Assembly: GCA_936450465.1 (NCBI GenBank)
Contig: OW388304.1
Span: forward strand, 9,616,700 to 9,680,699
DNA: 64,000 nt
Direction of reading: 5' to 3'
From: Gibbula magus
Taxonomy: Eukaryota > Mollusca > Gastropoda > Trochida > Trochidae
Part shown: positions 10,180-20,750 of the stretch, piece after piece
Layout: each line of letters begins with the position of its first letter
Position numbering within the stretch: position 1 is the stretch's first letter
Made by a program: the position numbers and the translations under genes
Notes under the pieces: generated by a model
What the model saw: only the letters and a program-made list of their open reading frames with translations
Told to the model about the DNA's origin: nothing
Databases searched by the model: none

Positions 10180-10995
10180 CGCTGAACATAAAACAATTTC
10201 AAAAAGAAATTGTTTGGACCAATTTACTCTTTTAATGTATCGACTATTGATACCAGAATTGCAAGTAAAAACCTATATGTCATACTCTTAAACTCACAAT
10301 TTATTCGCTTGCCAAGTTATCTAAAATGGGAAAGAATTTTACAAAATGATTTTACTGAAAATGATTTGAAAATTTACTACATTATTGCTTATAAATGTTC
10401 ACGAAGAACAGACTTGAAATTGTTGCAATATAGAATCATTCACAATATCATTCCAATAAGACAATTTCTTTATAAAATTGGATATATACCTTCACCACTG
10501 TGTCCGTTCTGCGAAACGGAGTTAGAAACAATTAACCATATGCTAACGGAATTTGAACCGAGCCGTAAATTATGGAAGAATATAGAATCATGGTTAAACT
10601 CAGTACAGTTACAACTGGAATTTGGAAATAAAATTATTATATTGTGAATGAAAGGAAAGAACAATGATCCTGTTAAAGCAATCATTCTTCTTGTCAATCA
10701 GTATCTATATCGATGCAGCATAAATGGTTTTAAACCTAAATTAGATTATTTAAAAAAGCAACTGTATACCTACATGTACATTACTATGATATGTCTAGAT
10801 ATGTTTGTCTGTCAACAGGAACAGAGGAAATGTTTTTCCAATACTGGTCAACTTTACACTTGTTACTATGAAAATAACTCTTATGAATTGCATCAGCAAA
10901 TGATGGATTTATGTACCTGTATATATGTACCGTTGTTTTGTCATGTAATATTGTTTGCCTGTACCTCAAAATATGGAAAATTAAAAAATTAAAAA
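10180..10995 (+). pseudogene. LINE ORF2 C-terminal fragment (zinc-knuckle end)
   Basis: A frame from 10210 to 10647 has a pattern typical of the C-terminal region of LINE ORF2 proteins: LKWERILQNDFTENDLKIYY, LLQYRIIHNIIPIRQFLYKI, then CPFCETELETINHML. The usual final Cys of the C-x2-C ... H-x4-C knuckle is replaced. One TGA at 10645-10647 breaks the frame, after which the same kind of sequence continues (LLVNQYLYRCSINGFKPKL). The copy ends near 10995 in an A/T-rich tail. It is 5'-truncated, with no reverse transcriptase. It belongs to the same broad family as the fragments at 11050, 12250 and 13800. Confidence 0.65.
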
Positions 10996-11049
10996 AATTG
11001 TAAGTCTGCAAGTGCATTTGTTAATGTACTTCTTAAGGATAGTAAACAT

Positions 11050-11460
11050 GTGGTTTATTAAAATGCTTCAATTTGGGTCTCCAAGTAGAAAGGCTGAGAA
11101 CATTGAAGAAAATTATTGATTATATTTTTTAATTTGGAGCATTTGAAAAATAAGTGTTCGAGAGTTTCAATTTCCGTTTCACAAAAAGAACAATATTATT
11201 CACCTCTTACACCCACCCGCAAAAAAAACATACAAAATAATTCAATCCACGAGTGATAAACACGACTGAAACATAGATGAATAATGTCTTTAGAAGCCAA
11301 CAAAACAAACTTTGAAATTTCAAAACAATTTTTTTTCATATTTCTGAGAAACAAATGTTTAAAAACAGTCGTTTTCGTATCTCCTTTACTAGACGAGATG
11401 AGAGAGTCAGAAAGGCCTTTTTAAGCTTGTTTTACGACATCCTACAGTAAAGACGCTTCA
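11050..11460 (-). pseudogene. LINE ORF2 C-terminal fragment
   Basis: On the minus strand the region encodes YCSFCETEIETLEHLFFKCS, a complete zinc-knuckle pattern (C-x2-C-x8-H-x4-C) of LINE ORF2 C-termini, with degraded flanking sequence upstream. It is truncated by the neighbouring family C element at its right. There is no RT domain in this piece. Confidence 0.55.
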
Positions 11461-11576
11461 ATACATTTAAGCCCGAAGAGGTTATATTTGTCGACAACAT
11501 TTTGTATTAATTAAATTTCTACATTTAGGAATTGTTAAGCTATCTGGCAAATATTCTAATCACATAACAGTTTGGA

Positions 11577-12159
11577 AAATAGAGCCACTGGCTCTGTAAT
11601 TCATCAGGCTTTATATACATTTAACTAATTCAAAATGTCAACTTCAAGGTTGGAGGTACAACAAATAGGAAGCACTTTAAACGGAGAAGATGAAATAGGT
11701 CTCAAGGTCCTCACCCCTCTGACACATTTTAATTCATCACCATTGTTTCCTTTAAATTACCTCCCTTTGAAGGGCACATACAATCTCAAGATGAAAATCG
11801 CTTTTCAGGTCATGACCTCTGTGACCTATAATTTGGGGCGCAGTATCATGAACTCTACAACTTAGAATCCCCATTAGCCAAGGAGTCTGCACACAACTTT
11901 TCAGATCTCTAGACCTTTTGAAACTGGAGAAGAAGATGAAAATAGGTTTTTAAGGTTTTGACCCCTGTGACCCTGTTTGGGGTCACATGGTCACCAATTT
12001 TACAATTAAGAATCCCCATCGGCCAATGAGTCTGTACACAAAATTTCAGCTTCCTAGACCAAGTGGTTCTGGAGAAGACGACGAACATGCGAAAAGTTTA
12101 CAGACGGACGGACGGACACCATAAGCCCATCGGGCCTTTCAGGCCGGAGAGCTAAAAAG
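11577..12159 (-). mobile_element. Pearl-like element, family C, copy 1
   Basis: The left end has AGAGCCACTGGCTCT, a hairpin, followed by GTAATTCATCAGGC; the right end has GGACGGACGGACACC, then CCCATCGGGCCTTTCAGGCC and GAGCTAAAA. Between them lie diverged tandem units with GGGGTCAC, 'CCCCATCGGCCAATGAGTCTG' type phrases and 'CTGGAGAAGA'. The order is the exact reverse of the copy at 37776, so it is in minus orientation. No coding capacity. Confidence 0.7.
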
Positions 12160-12164
12160 CGAAT

Positions 12165-12775
12165 TAAACACCCCAAGTGTACTTGAACGGACATAAAAAT
12201 AAAACTATTATACTCTGATGTATGAAATTGAGGATACCATTTACAAATCATGTCCCTATAAACAGAATTCGAAATCGACTTTCTCCTCGAGCAGTATTTT
12301 CTTTACACCATTGAAAGTGTGGTGACGTTTCTTGTGCGGTTGAGTGTAGTCCGATGTTATAGAGGAAGGATTTTGTTGGTGCTATCTGGTGAAGTAGTCT
12401 GTATTGGAACTTTCGAGTTGGCTTTTCAGTAGCTGATTTCTGATTGATTGCAAAGCATTTAGACAAATAATTTTTCGTAATATTACAATTTATCTTATTT
12501 TCCAATTTATTGCACAGCCTTTCAAGTGAAATCTGAGTTTGTTCACACAATAATTTGTAAATGAATTTACAATCATGTGAATTAAGTATACGTAATAATA
12601 GATCGCAGTTCTTCGAGTTTGTAATAAGGGGAAAATTGTGTTTATGATTTTTGATAATCGAAAGCCATTCCTGTGGAATATGTTTGAGCAACTTGAAATA
12701 AAGAAGGTATGTATCACAGATATTGAATTCACATTTTAAGTCATTATAATTTTTATTTCAACTCTTTTTGGAAAG
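12165..12775 (-). pseudogene. LINE ORF2 C-terminal fragment
   Basis: The minus strand encodes IPQEWLSIIKNHKHNFPL, KFIYKLLCEQTQ, FQYRLLHQIAPTKSFLYNIG, matching the region just before the zinc knuckle of LINE ORF2 proteins. It is near the same family as the fragment at 13800-14830 (KFLYKLVRSYSGICSLEDL, FQYRFINR). The knuckle itself is not clean here. Frames at 12691 and 12732 overlap, indicating a frameshift. Confidence 0.6.
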
Positions 12776-12837
12776 ATTTGGTAGACATGTGTTAATCCTG
12801 TTTCATGCCATAGAACAAATAGCTGTGTGTCTTTTAT

Positions 12838-13025
12838 TCCTCAAAGTGTTGCATAATTCATCGTAAAGTGACAAGCGATATTCCAGGTTTTGTGTGAAGT
12901 GAGTCCTTCATACCTCTATTGACATACACAGATCAGTAGTCAGAATTGTTTTTAGTACAATATCAAATAAATGCATATATTGAGTTTTCTAATAGAATTA
13001 CACCTATGCTTAATTGCAATCAGAA
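12838..13025 (-). other. Displaced 5' flank of C1q gene 1
   Basis: The stretch from CCTCAAAGTGTTGCATAATT to CTTAATTGCAA aligns with the gene 2 flank at about 42945-43125 (shared CACAGATCAGTAGTCAGA and AAATGCATATATTGA). It was part of the gene 1 upstream region before the 4 kb insertion. Confidence 0.7.
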
Positions 13026-13416
13026 GTCAGATTATTTTTTTTATAATTTAAAACATTTACAGCATTTCATTTCAATGAAATGAAAGTTTTATTGACCTAG
13101 TAAAAGAACAAAAGCGATAGAGAGAAAAGGATAAGAAAGAGAGGGTAGTTGGGAAGCATAGGCTGGAAGTGATGTGAATAATAACATTGGTTTGGTTTGG
13201 GTCAATCTACATTTGTAATGGGGCCCATTTTTGGGTGAATTTACTTTTGTCTTCTGAAATTTTTCACATTTTCTTATTTGAGATAACAGTTGTGCAAATA
13301 TGGGAACAGTTTTATTGTATTGGCAACTTTGTATATAGCGCTTGGTTATTATAAAAACGTATTTTTTAAAGAATGTTCACCAATGTGGAAAGTGTATATA
13401 TTCAGGTCTAACTTAA

Positions 13417-13770
13417 AGGCGCTGTAGCACGTTTTTTGCAAATTTTATTTTTTCAAATTTCTCATTTATAATGATAGCTTATGTCATTTATATTTACTTT
13501 AGAGGGTAAAATATCTTATTACACAAACCAATTATCCGTAGTGGTAATAACGGTGTTGTGTATAAAGCCAAAATTGCATGGCGGCCATTTTATTGTGAAC
13601 ACATTTTATTATCTCGAATGACGAAAACGATTCCCATGGCTTTACGGAACTATGTACACTCATTTGTAACTTGATTTTCCGAAGAGAGAAGGGTGTTTTA
13701 CTATTGTTGACATTATTTTTTAAATACATTTCATCGACTTATTTCAGTAAAAAAACGTGCTACAGCGCCT
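13417..13770. mobile_element. 354 bp MITE with TTAA target duplication
   Basis: AGGCGCTGTAGCACGTTTTT at the left and its exact complement at the right give 22 bp perfect terminal inverted repeats. TTAA flanks both ends (13413-13416 and 13771-13774). TTAA duplications are made by Kolobok and piggyBac transposases; the purine start AGG fits Kolobok better. No coding sequence of its own. Confidence 0.85.
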
Positions 13771-13799
13771 TTAAGAGATGTCCTACTTTCATGCCAGGT

Positions 13800-14830
13800 A
13801 GAAAGGTCATTTATCACAATCTGGACTCTACGACATGAAAATAATAAATGTTCAGGAGTTTCAGTTTCTGTTTGACAAATGTACAGAGATTATCATCTGT
13901 AAATTATTTTTGGAATAGTAGAGATTTCATTTCATACGATTGATGAACCTATATTGGAAGTTCAATGTCTTACTGTCCTGCACACAAGTTCGTATTGTTT
14001 TAAAACATTGAGAAAGGTGATTCTCTGATATGTGTGCATTCAACTTGGAGCTCCATTTAGAAGTGAGGTCTTCAAGAGAACAAATACCACTGTAAGAACG
14101 AACAAGTTTATAGAGAAATTTACAATCTGGCGATGATATAATGTCACTTAAAATCTTAAAACCAATACTATCATTGGTTTTTATGGTCTCGTTACGTGAT
14201 GAAATTTTAATCTATGCGTTGGGTAGAATACTTATCAATTTGAAATGAGAAAGGAAATTATCATTTAATCCGAAACCACATTTCAAGACATTGAATTATT
14301 TTAAGTGTCCAGGATCAGTCTATAGGTCTCGAATACGTCTTATTCTACATTGACACCATTTAGAATATGTTTTAAATCGCCATAAGGGACGTAACTCATA
14401 AAAGGGATACTTCTGAATTCATTATCGTTTCAGATCTCAAACGTTTGGAGATTGGTAAAGATAGTTGAATCATCTTTCCAGAAGTCGTTTTGGATGTTTC
14501 AGTTGATGTTTTGGAAAGTTAAGAACGTCAATATTTTCATAATTTACCATTGAACATCTGGCCAAGTGTTGCCATAAACTATCTTTCAATTTCCAACGTT
14601 TAATCCATTTCAATTTCATGTTTTTAGAAAAAGCTTCAACATCAATCATGCCAAGTCCTCTTTCGGAGTAATCATTCAACATTCGTCTCGTTTTCCATTC
14701 CAAATGAACTTAAACAAGGTTGAATTTAAAGATTTGAAAAAGGGTCTGTCCGGCAATGGAAGGGCGCAAAAAAAGACTTAATAACTGTTTTTTTCCCATT
14801 CAATGTCAGGGATCTTTTTGACCAAGAAAA
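13800..14830 (-). pseudogene. LINE ORF2 fragment, C-terminal third
   Basis: Reading leftward from about 14830 the minus strand encodes WKTRRMLNDYSERGLGMIDV, AFSKNMKLKWIKRW, then FLYKLVRSYSGICSLEDL and FQYRFINR, with stops and frameshifts between. This is the order expected between the RT domain and the zinc knuckle of LINE ORF2 proteins (the 'GGLxMIDIxxFxKALKxxWI' block). The frame from 14703 to 14470 is the longest intact part. Confidence 0.65.
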
Positions 14831-14889
14831 GCAATTTTTTCTTGCTTTTCTAAGTTGTTTATCAAAGTTCATAGGAATTATATGTTTTA

Positions 14890-15770
14890 GTTATGACGAA
14901 AATGTGGTAGCCACATAAATCATTAATAATATCAATGTATATATGTTATGTATTTAATCAGGTGTAATAAAGTTGTACACATGTATTTCACCATGTGTCT
15001 ATTATTAATGTCTATAGCATTTTAAGGTGTTCTATTGTGTTGTATATAGCAGCCATGTCAATTTCATGTGCCTGCATTTAGAGGGATAGTCCATTTCACT
15101 GGTAAGGGTTTACTCAGGCCAGTCTATTTTCTATTGTCTTTTCTTACTCAATTGTCTTCTCTCGTGCATGACTGACTTGCATGCTTCTGCACTTCACTTA
15201 TCACATGACACAGGCAGGACAGACTGAATTACAGATAAAAGGTTAGTTTCCCATATTAAATAGTTTTGTATAAATCTTATCTTATAAATCTAAACCTAAA
15301 GTTATATTTAAATATAAAGTAAGTAAATGTAATTATTTAGTGTTCTTAAAGTAATAGTGTTTAGTAACAAGTAGTTTAGTATATATCTTTATTCTTTGGT
15401 ATGACCTGAAAGTTATTGAGTGCACAGTAAGCTTAAGGTTTTATCTATGCAATAATGGTAAACTGTATCATTACTATTATATTTGAGATCTTGTTTGTAT
15501 ATGTTTTATATCTAACACTTTTTACTATTACTCGATAGATGGGTTAGATCCTGTGTATATGTGACTGGAGCCGGCGTGAGGTGAAGCACCTGAGTACCAC
15601 ATACATGCTCGGTAGGTGTTCACGTTGTGTATAATGTCATAATATGTTATAGCTATGTTTTTATAATGTATGTACAATTATGTGATTGCATTTAGATGAA
15701 TTACTTTGTTAAAGTAATTACATTTATAGTTCATAATGTGTGTACCGTATCATCAACTGTATGCGTTGGG
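14890..15770. other. No gene or clear repeat seen
   Basis: AT-rich sequence without a recognisable frame, inverted repeat or tandem repeat. Confidence 0.35.
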
Positions 15771-15777
15771 AGACTAA

Positions 15778-15791
15778 GTGTGTGTGTGTGG

Positions 15792-15836
<45 letters not shown>
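15778..15836 (+). repeat. GT dinucleotide microsatellite
   Basis: The tract is TGTGTGTGTG with a single GGAT interruption, directly followed by TTAAAGGTGGCAACCGGGGA. The inverse arrangement, GTCCCCGTTTGCCACCTTTA then GT repeats, occurs at 30002-30049. Confidence 0.9.
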
Positions 15837-15837
<1 letters not shown>

Positions 15838-16145
15838 AAGGTGGCAACCGGGGACAGTTGTATCTATACACATCCTTCAACCGGGGACACACATCCAACC
15901 GGGGACGTCCCCGGTTAACAGAACCTTGCCATATGCTTTTTTTCGCCCTTTTAAACCTAGGAAATGTATTTTTTGCCCGGACAGTACTTTGTCTCGTTTG
16001 CCTGTAAAATTTCATAAACACTTACACACATCATAAGGGAATAGCATGTGTTGGTATTTCGCGTCGATACACACGTGTCCCCGGTTACATGGAAAAAGAG
16101 AGGTTAGCAGGTGTCCCCGGTTACACGGAAAATACAAGGTTAGCA
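15837..16145. repeat. Cluster of GTCCCCGGTT motifs, short copy
   Basis: AACCGGGGACA occurs twice near 15846 and 15879, then a perfect 20 bp palindrome AACCGGGGACGTCCCCGGTT at about 15897-15916, then GTGTCCCCGGTTAC twice near 16075 and 16112. Motif polarity therefore flips at the palindrome. The same motif forms a longer one-direction array at 27.6-30.0 kb. Confidence 0.7.
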
Positions 16146-16543
16146 GTACAGTGTGCAGCCAGCAAAATGAGGTAAGGCCGACTTCTGCAGCGGCAAGGGA
16201 TATATTAATGTTTTCAAAGTGCAGTAATAAATTATTTTCCATTATATCATTCAATGTTCAATAAACTTTAATTTAATATTCGTATTGAATGAAGCTGCCA
16301 TCGTAGATTGAAGTTATGTTAACTTACATTTAGCATCTTCCGCACGCATCGGGCGAGATATGCATTTAAAAGAAATTCATATTCATTAAATAAAACCTTT
16401 ATGCAATAGTAGGATTATGAGTAAATAAGCATAATCTTATATATTAACGCTCATATTTAGCTCTTTCAATCTTTCATTTTTGACATATCAATGGCAAACG
16501 CATACTAGGCAAAGCTGTAATTTGATACAAAAGGAACATTACA

Positions 16544-17313
16544 AGTAGTAGGGGGATTGTTCGTTTTAGCGCACTTTTTCTAAGGCATTTTCCATAGGGA
16601 AAAAGATATCCACACAGGGTATCCACACAATGATTCAAAATCACGAGAAATCCCCATCTATTAATAGTATCTGATGTCATCTCCCTACGACAAGCCTGGA
16701 CATGCTAAGTTATCTCTCTCGTGATTGGTTGAAACTTAATCCGCGAAGTATGGGAAATTCCCATAATTATTTATCATTATTTATAGGATCTGATATCATT
16801 TCCTTATGAACAGTCATTTTCACATATCCAATCAACAACAAGAGCTTATAATGGAGCACAGTGGTGTAGTGGTTAGCATGCTTGCCTCTCACGCCAACGG
16901 CCCGGGTTCGAATCCCGGTAGAGACACCAAACATTTGTGACCTGGGTCTTATACTGTGTTGTGCCCCTGGGCAAGGCACTTCATCCACATTGCACTCAGT
17001 CCACCAAGCTGTTTAAATGGGTACCTGAACACGGGAGGTACGGACCTATATGGTCGCGCGGAGCGCTTAGTAGCGGCACCGAAAGAACAATTCCTTCAGG
17101 GTAATAATTGTACCGCCATTGAGCATTAGGCGTTAAAATGTATATTATAATTATTATTATTATTATTATTATAATTTCTATTTACATTTATTACCCCCGT
17201 ACATACAGGTGTATAAAGGTCGGGGGACTATCCTCGTACACCTTTACAAAACATTTATTTACAAGGTCTGGACATTAGAAGCTTTGACCCAAGAATTAAC
17301 TTTCTTAGGCCAG
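16544..17313 (+). repeat. Left terminal inverted repeat of the Polinton-like element
   Basis: It begins AGTAGTAGGGGGATTGTTCG and ends near TTCTTAGGCCAG. It contains a tRNA-derived SINE-like sequence and an ATT microsatellite, both also present in the right arm. Confidence 0.85.
16853..17178 (+). mobile_element. tRNA-Glu-like SINE within the left TIR
   Basis: The head (16853-16928) looks like tRNA-Glu(CTC): GTGGTGTAGTGGTTAGCATG (box A), CCTCTCACGCC, then GGCCCGGGTTCGAATCCCGG (box B). The body has CTGGGCAAGGCACTTCATCC and TTTAAATGGGTACCTGAA, a conserved central-domain type seen in broad animal SINE superfamilies; I cannot say which one. The tail is an ATT repeat (about 17148-17172). It is not a working tRNA gene: there is no acceptor-stem pairing. 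Confidence 0.7.
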
Positions 17314-17507
17314 GGAAATTCCCATAATTATTTATCATTATTTATAGGATCTGATATCATTTCCTTATGACCAGTCATTTTCACATATCCAGTCAACAAC
17401 AAGAGCTTATAATGGAGCACAGTGGTGTAGTGGTTAGCATGCTTGCCTCTCACGCCAACGGCCCGGGTTCGAATCCCGGTGGAGACACCAAACATTTGTG
17501 ACCTGAC
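17314..17507 (+). repeat. Direct partial copy of the TIR, including the SINE head
   Basis: From GGGAAATTCCCATAATTATT to AACATTTGTGACCTG this repeats 16750-16945 almost exactly, immediately inside the left TIR. It has no counterpart at the right arm, so the left end carries an extra ~195 bp duplication. Confidence 0.8.
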
Positions 17508-17508
17508 C

Positions 17509-17851
17509 ACAGTTATAATTGTCAATGAAATCTCAGTGTGTTTATCATCAGTCAATGTTATACAATTATGTAAAATCTTGTAATATGAAGATGAATTAGT
17601 ATGGATATGAATTCAAAAACATTCGTAATCCCACTATTTTTTAAAAACATTCACATTCACAGTTGTCATTAATACAAGTGTTTAACTATGTTGATTAAGA
17701 GCTTACTGAATGTTTTTAAAAATGAGTGGGATTACGAATGTTTTTGAATTCATATCCATACCAATTCATCTTCATACTACAAGATTTTACATAATTGTAT
17801 AACATTGACTGAGGATAAACACACTGAGATTTCATTGACCATTATAACTGT
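17509..17851. repeat. Long hairpin: 144 bp arms around a ~55 bp loop
   Basis: 17509-17652 (starting CACAGTTATAATTGTCAATG) is the near-exact complement of 17708-17851 (ending ATTGACCATTATAACTGT). Differences are few and scattered. It adjoins the duplicated TIR segment. It could be a foldback element, or a rearranged inner part of the Polinton-like element. Confidence 0.85.
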
Positions 17852-19375
17852 AGAAATGCCGACGGATGTGAACAGGATATAACATCTCAAGTACTCCTTC
17901 AGTTTGACCAGTCCCTATACTAAACAGGAAGTTAGCATGAGTTTTCTTTACACGCATACATATCAACATTGGAGAGAGAGATCCTTCATTGATTCAATAT
18001 ATTAATCTGAAATAAAAGACTTGCATTCAGTCTGCGCTGTTCTAGAAAAGAGGTTGTAGAATGTCATATTGGGGAACACTTACTGACCGCAATATGATAA
18101 TAAAACAATAAAATCAACATTTGTCATAAAAACTGAGAGTGACACAGAACATGTTTTAAAAGTGTGGGAAAATGTAATGGTTTACTCCTATGTTAGTGAC
18201 ATGAATGAAGGATAAATATACCCTATGACAAATCCATGTGCCATTTGTAGCTTTATTTGTAGATTTATTTGTAGCTTTATTTGTAGAATACAAGAGTTTT
18301 GGGGGAGAAAAGGATACAAAAGCTTGATACGATAATATCAAAGTGAAGGACAATAATCAAGTCTATCATTTTCCATTAAGCTGCTTACAAACCAATAGGG
18401 AGGGCGACACTCAGTGGTCATTTCCTTTATTACATAATGCGTTCTTATATTCAGAAATGTAATACAATGGGTCGATGAATGTGAATGTGTGAAAAGATCC
18501 TAGACTGTATTTGCTTAGACATCTGAATACCATTTTCTGAAAATGTCATTTACAAGTGAATAGCGATATGTTTCATACATTTAGTTTGTTATAATAGATT
18601 TTGCTCTAGATTTGCGCTAGTATTTCTAGAAAAAATGTCACTCTATGGGGTTGGTACGTAATTGATATGCGGTAAACATACTGATAAAATGAGATATTGT
18701 TATGGATTTGTTATGAGAGTAAGGTCTGAATATGTCTGACAATACAATCATTTTACATTAGACATCTATCATGTTTTCATTAAGATGAGAAACAAGATGT
18801 GATCAACATTTAAACTTAAAGTGAGCACATCATGTTTGTGGTAACTCTGACAGGCAGCTGGACTGAAATTCAGTGTAGTATTTCATGCAAACCTTGCAGT
18901 GTGTAGAACATTTGTTTAAGCCAAGACCATTTCAAAACGTTTATGTCATGAGTATCATAAGAAAATAACAAATAATAAACTAGAATACAACATCAAAATT
19001 TTGTTTATTAGCCCCGTTTCAATGAGCAGATTTTAGGATAAGGAGCACTCCTATACATCTGCTTTACAATGTCTATTGGCTTTCATCTTCATCCTCTCTA
19101 GAAACTGATTCACTAATAAACTTTTACCACTCAAAGTGGACGGCAATCAAACTCCAGATAGAAGCTTGTCATAACATTTGGTAGGGGTCATGAAGTCCCT
19201 ATGTAAGGCGTTGACATGGAGATGATCCACATGTGTACATCTATATTAATCAGTGTCATTTTTCATGAATCAGGTAAAGTATGTGCAAATATAATCAAGA
19301 TCCATGTAGGTGCTCCTAATCCCAAATTTATTTCAATAGCCTAAATTCTTCAATCGAATGATGAGTAGCATCATG
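17852..19375. other. Interior of the Polinton-like element without recognisable genes
   Basis: No frame with family resemblance. A small tandem phrase, about ATTTGTAGCTTT four times, lies at 18243-18290. No polymerase, ATPase or capsid motifs were recognised. Confidence 0.4.
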
Positions 19376-19957
19376 AGGAGGAGGTGGGGGAGGGGGAGGA
19401 GGAGGAGTGAGGAGGAGGAGGAGGAGGAGGAGAAGTGAGGAGGAGGAGTGAGGAGGAGGAGGAGTGAGGAGGAGGAGGAGTGAGGAGGAGGGAGGAGGAG
19501 TGAGGAGGAGGAGGAGGAGTGAGGAGGAGGAGGAGGAGTGAGGAGGAGGAGGAGTGAGGAGGAGGAGGAGGAGTGAGGAGGAGGAGGAGTGAGGAGGAGG
19601 AGGAGGAGTGAGGAGGAGGAGGAGTGAGGAGGAGTGAGGGGTGAGGAGGAGGAGTGAGGAGGAGGAGGAGTGAGGAGGAGGAGGAGGAGGAGTGAGGAGG
19701 AGGAGGAGTGAGGAGGAGTGAGGAGGAGGAGGAGTGAGGAGGAGGAGGAGGAGGAGTGAGGAGGAGGAGGAGTGAGGAGGAGTGAGGGGTGAGGAGTGAG
19801 GAGGAGGAGGAGGAGGAGTGAGGAGGAGGAGGAGTGAGGAGGGGGAGGAGGAGGAGGAGTGAGGAGGAGGAGGAGGAGGAGTGAGGAGGAGGAGGAGTGA
19901 GGAGGAGGAGTGAGGAGGAGGAGGAGTGAGGAGGAGGAGTGAGGAGGAGGAGGAGTG
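19376..19957 (+). repeat. GGAGGA/GGAGTGA minisatellite, ~580 bp
   Basis: The plus strand is built of GAGGAGGAGG and GAGTGAGG units, almost pure purine with a T every 10-25 bp. It directly abuts the start of the surviving integrase sequence. Minus-strand Ser/Leu/Pro/Thr frames of about 210 codons across it are artefacts of the repeat. The G-run density allows G-quadruplex or triplex structure. Confidence 0.95.
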
Positions 19958-19964
19958 ATATCGA

Positions 19965-20373
19965 TATTTCACTCACAAACAGTCCTATGACTATGGGAAT
20001 CAACTACAAAGATTTGCCGATAGTTGTAATGAAACTTATCATAGAACGATCGGTATGCGTCCTTCTAAAGTGACCAAAGGCAAGGAAACTAATATATGGT
20101 GGCATATGTACTGGCCTAAGAAAATGAACACTAAGAAAACGATGAAAAAGCCTTTCCGATTTAAAATAGGAGATCGAGTGAGATTAAGTCATCTTCGGAA
20201 TATATTCAGTAGAGAATATGATGAGAAGTGGACAGGAGAAATATACACTATATCCAAGAAAATACTGAGAGGTGGGCTGCCTCCGTACAGAATCACAGAC
20301 TATGATGGTGATGAGATCCAAGGAACCTTCTACCAATCAGAACTTCAAAGATGGATGTACGAGATGATGATAT
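19965..20373 (+). pseudogene. Polinton-type integrase, end of catalytic core and SH3-like domain
   Basis: The open frame starts within the edge of the GGA tract and reads ...LQRFADSCNETYHRTIGMRP, the end of a retroviral-type integrase core. Next come YWPKK and the SH3-like DNA-binding region FKIGDRVRLSHLRNIFS, YDEKWTGEIYTISK, PYRITDYDGDEIQGTFYQSE, LQRW. This order and the phrase DYDG(x)4GTFY(x)ELQ are typical of Polinton/Maverick integrases. The catalytic D and E residues upstream are gone, replaced by the minisatellite. Downstream the gene is cut by a 2.9 kb insertion, so the 106-codon frame from ATG 20055 ends artificially inside that insertion boundary. Non-functional. Confidence 0.75.
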
Positions 20374-20750
20374 GAGTCTTTTTCAAAAGATGCAGGAATT
20401 CTTGTCTTTGCCTTATAAAATATTAATCCTTACAAATTTATTTATTTTTTTTGCTTTATTAAGGACATTGTGTTATTATCTAGTAATATTCATGGTTATA
20501 TATGTGCATATATCATTGTATTTTTTCCTACAATATTTCAAAATGCCAAAAATGACGATTTTTCATTGTCTCTCAGCCAAATTGTTGCTTATTAATCATC
20601 TCTGTAGCTGAAATTTCTTATTGTAAGGTATTTTTCGGTGTATGGATATGTATATATTCACTGTATAGTTGACTGACATAAAGATAGAAACTTGTTTGAT
20701 TGCAATATTCGGAAATAAATCATGTTTTGTTGTCGTCTCTCAGTTTTTGT

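Larger units (their letters stand above)
8787..12848. mobile_element. Composite transposon insertion in the 5' flank of C1q gene 1
   Basis: CCTCAAAGTGTT occurs at about 8781 and again at about 12838. The sequence right of the second copy (12838-13025) is homologous to the 5' flank of gene 2 (about 42951-43125), while the sequence left of the first copy matches the gene 2 flank up to that point. So about 4 kb lies inserted with a ~12 bp direct repeat, typical of LINE-type target duplication. The left edge is a T-rich tail (TTTGTTTGTTTTTTTG), matching the 3' tail of a minus-strand LINE. Inside are LINE fragments, a Tc1-like element and a family C pearl-like element, listed separately. Confidence 0.6.

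Noticed and set aside
15696..16021. Cys/Val- and Thr/His-rich frames over the GT repeat
   Set aside because: Dinucleotide repeat read in both directions.
16853..16928. Functional tRNA-Glu gene
   Set aside because: Boxes A and B are present but the acceptor stem does not pair and a SINE body follows.
16767..17555. Frames reading MFGVSTGIRTRAVGVRGK on the minus strand, also at 23646
   Set aside because: Read-through of the SINE tRNA-like head; repeated because the SINE is repeated.
19328..20003. Two ~210-codon Ser/Leu/Pro/Thr frames on the minus strand
   Set aside because: They are the GGA/GGAGTGA minisatellite read in its stop-free frames; no protein family resemblance.
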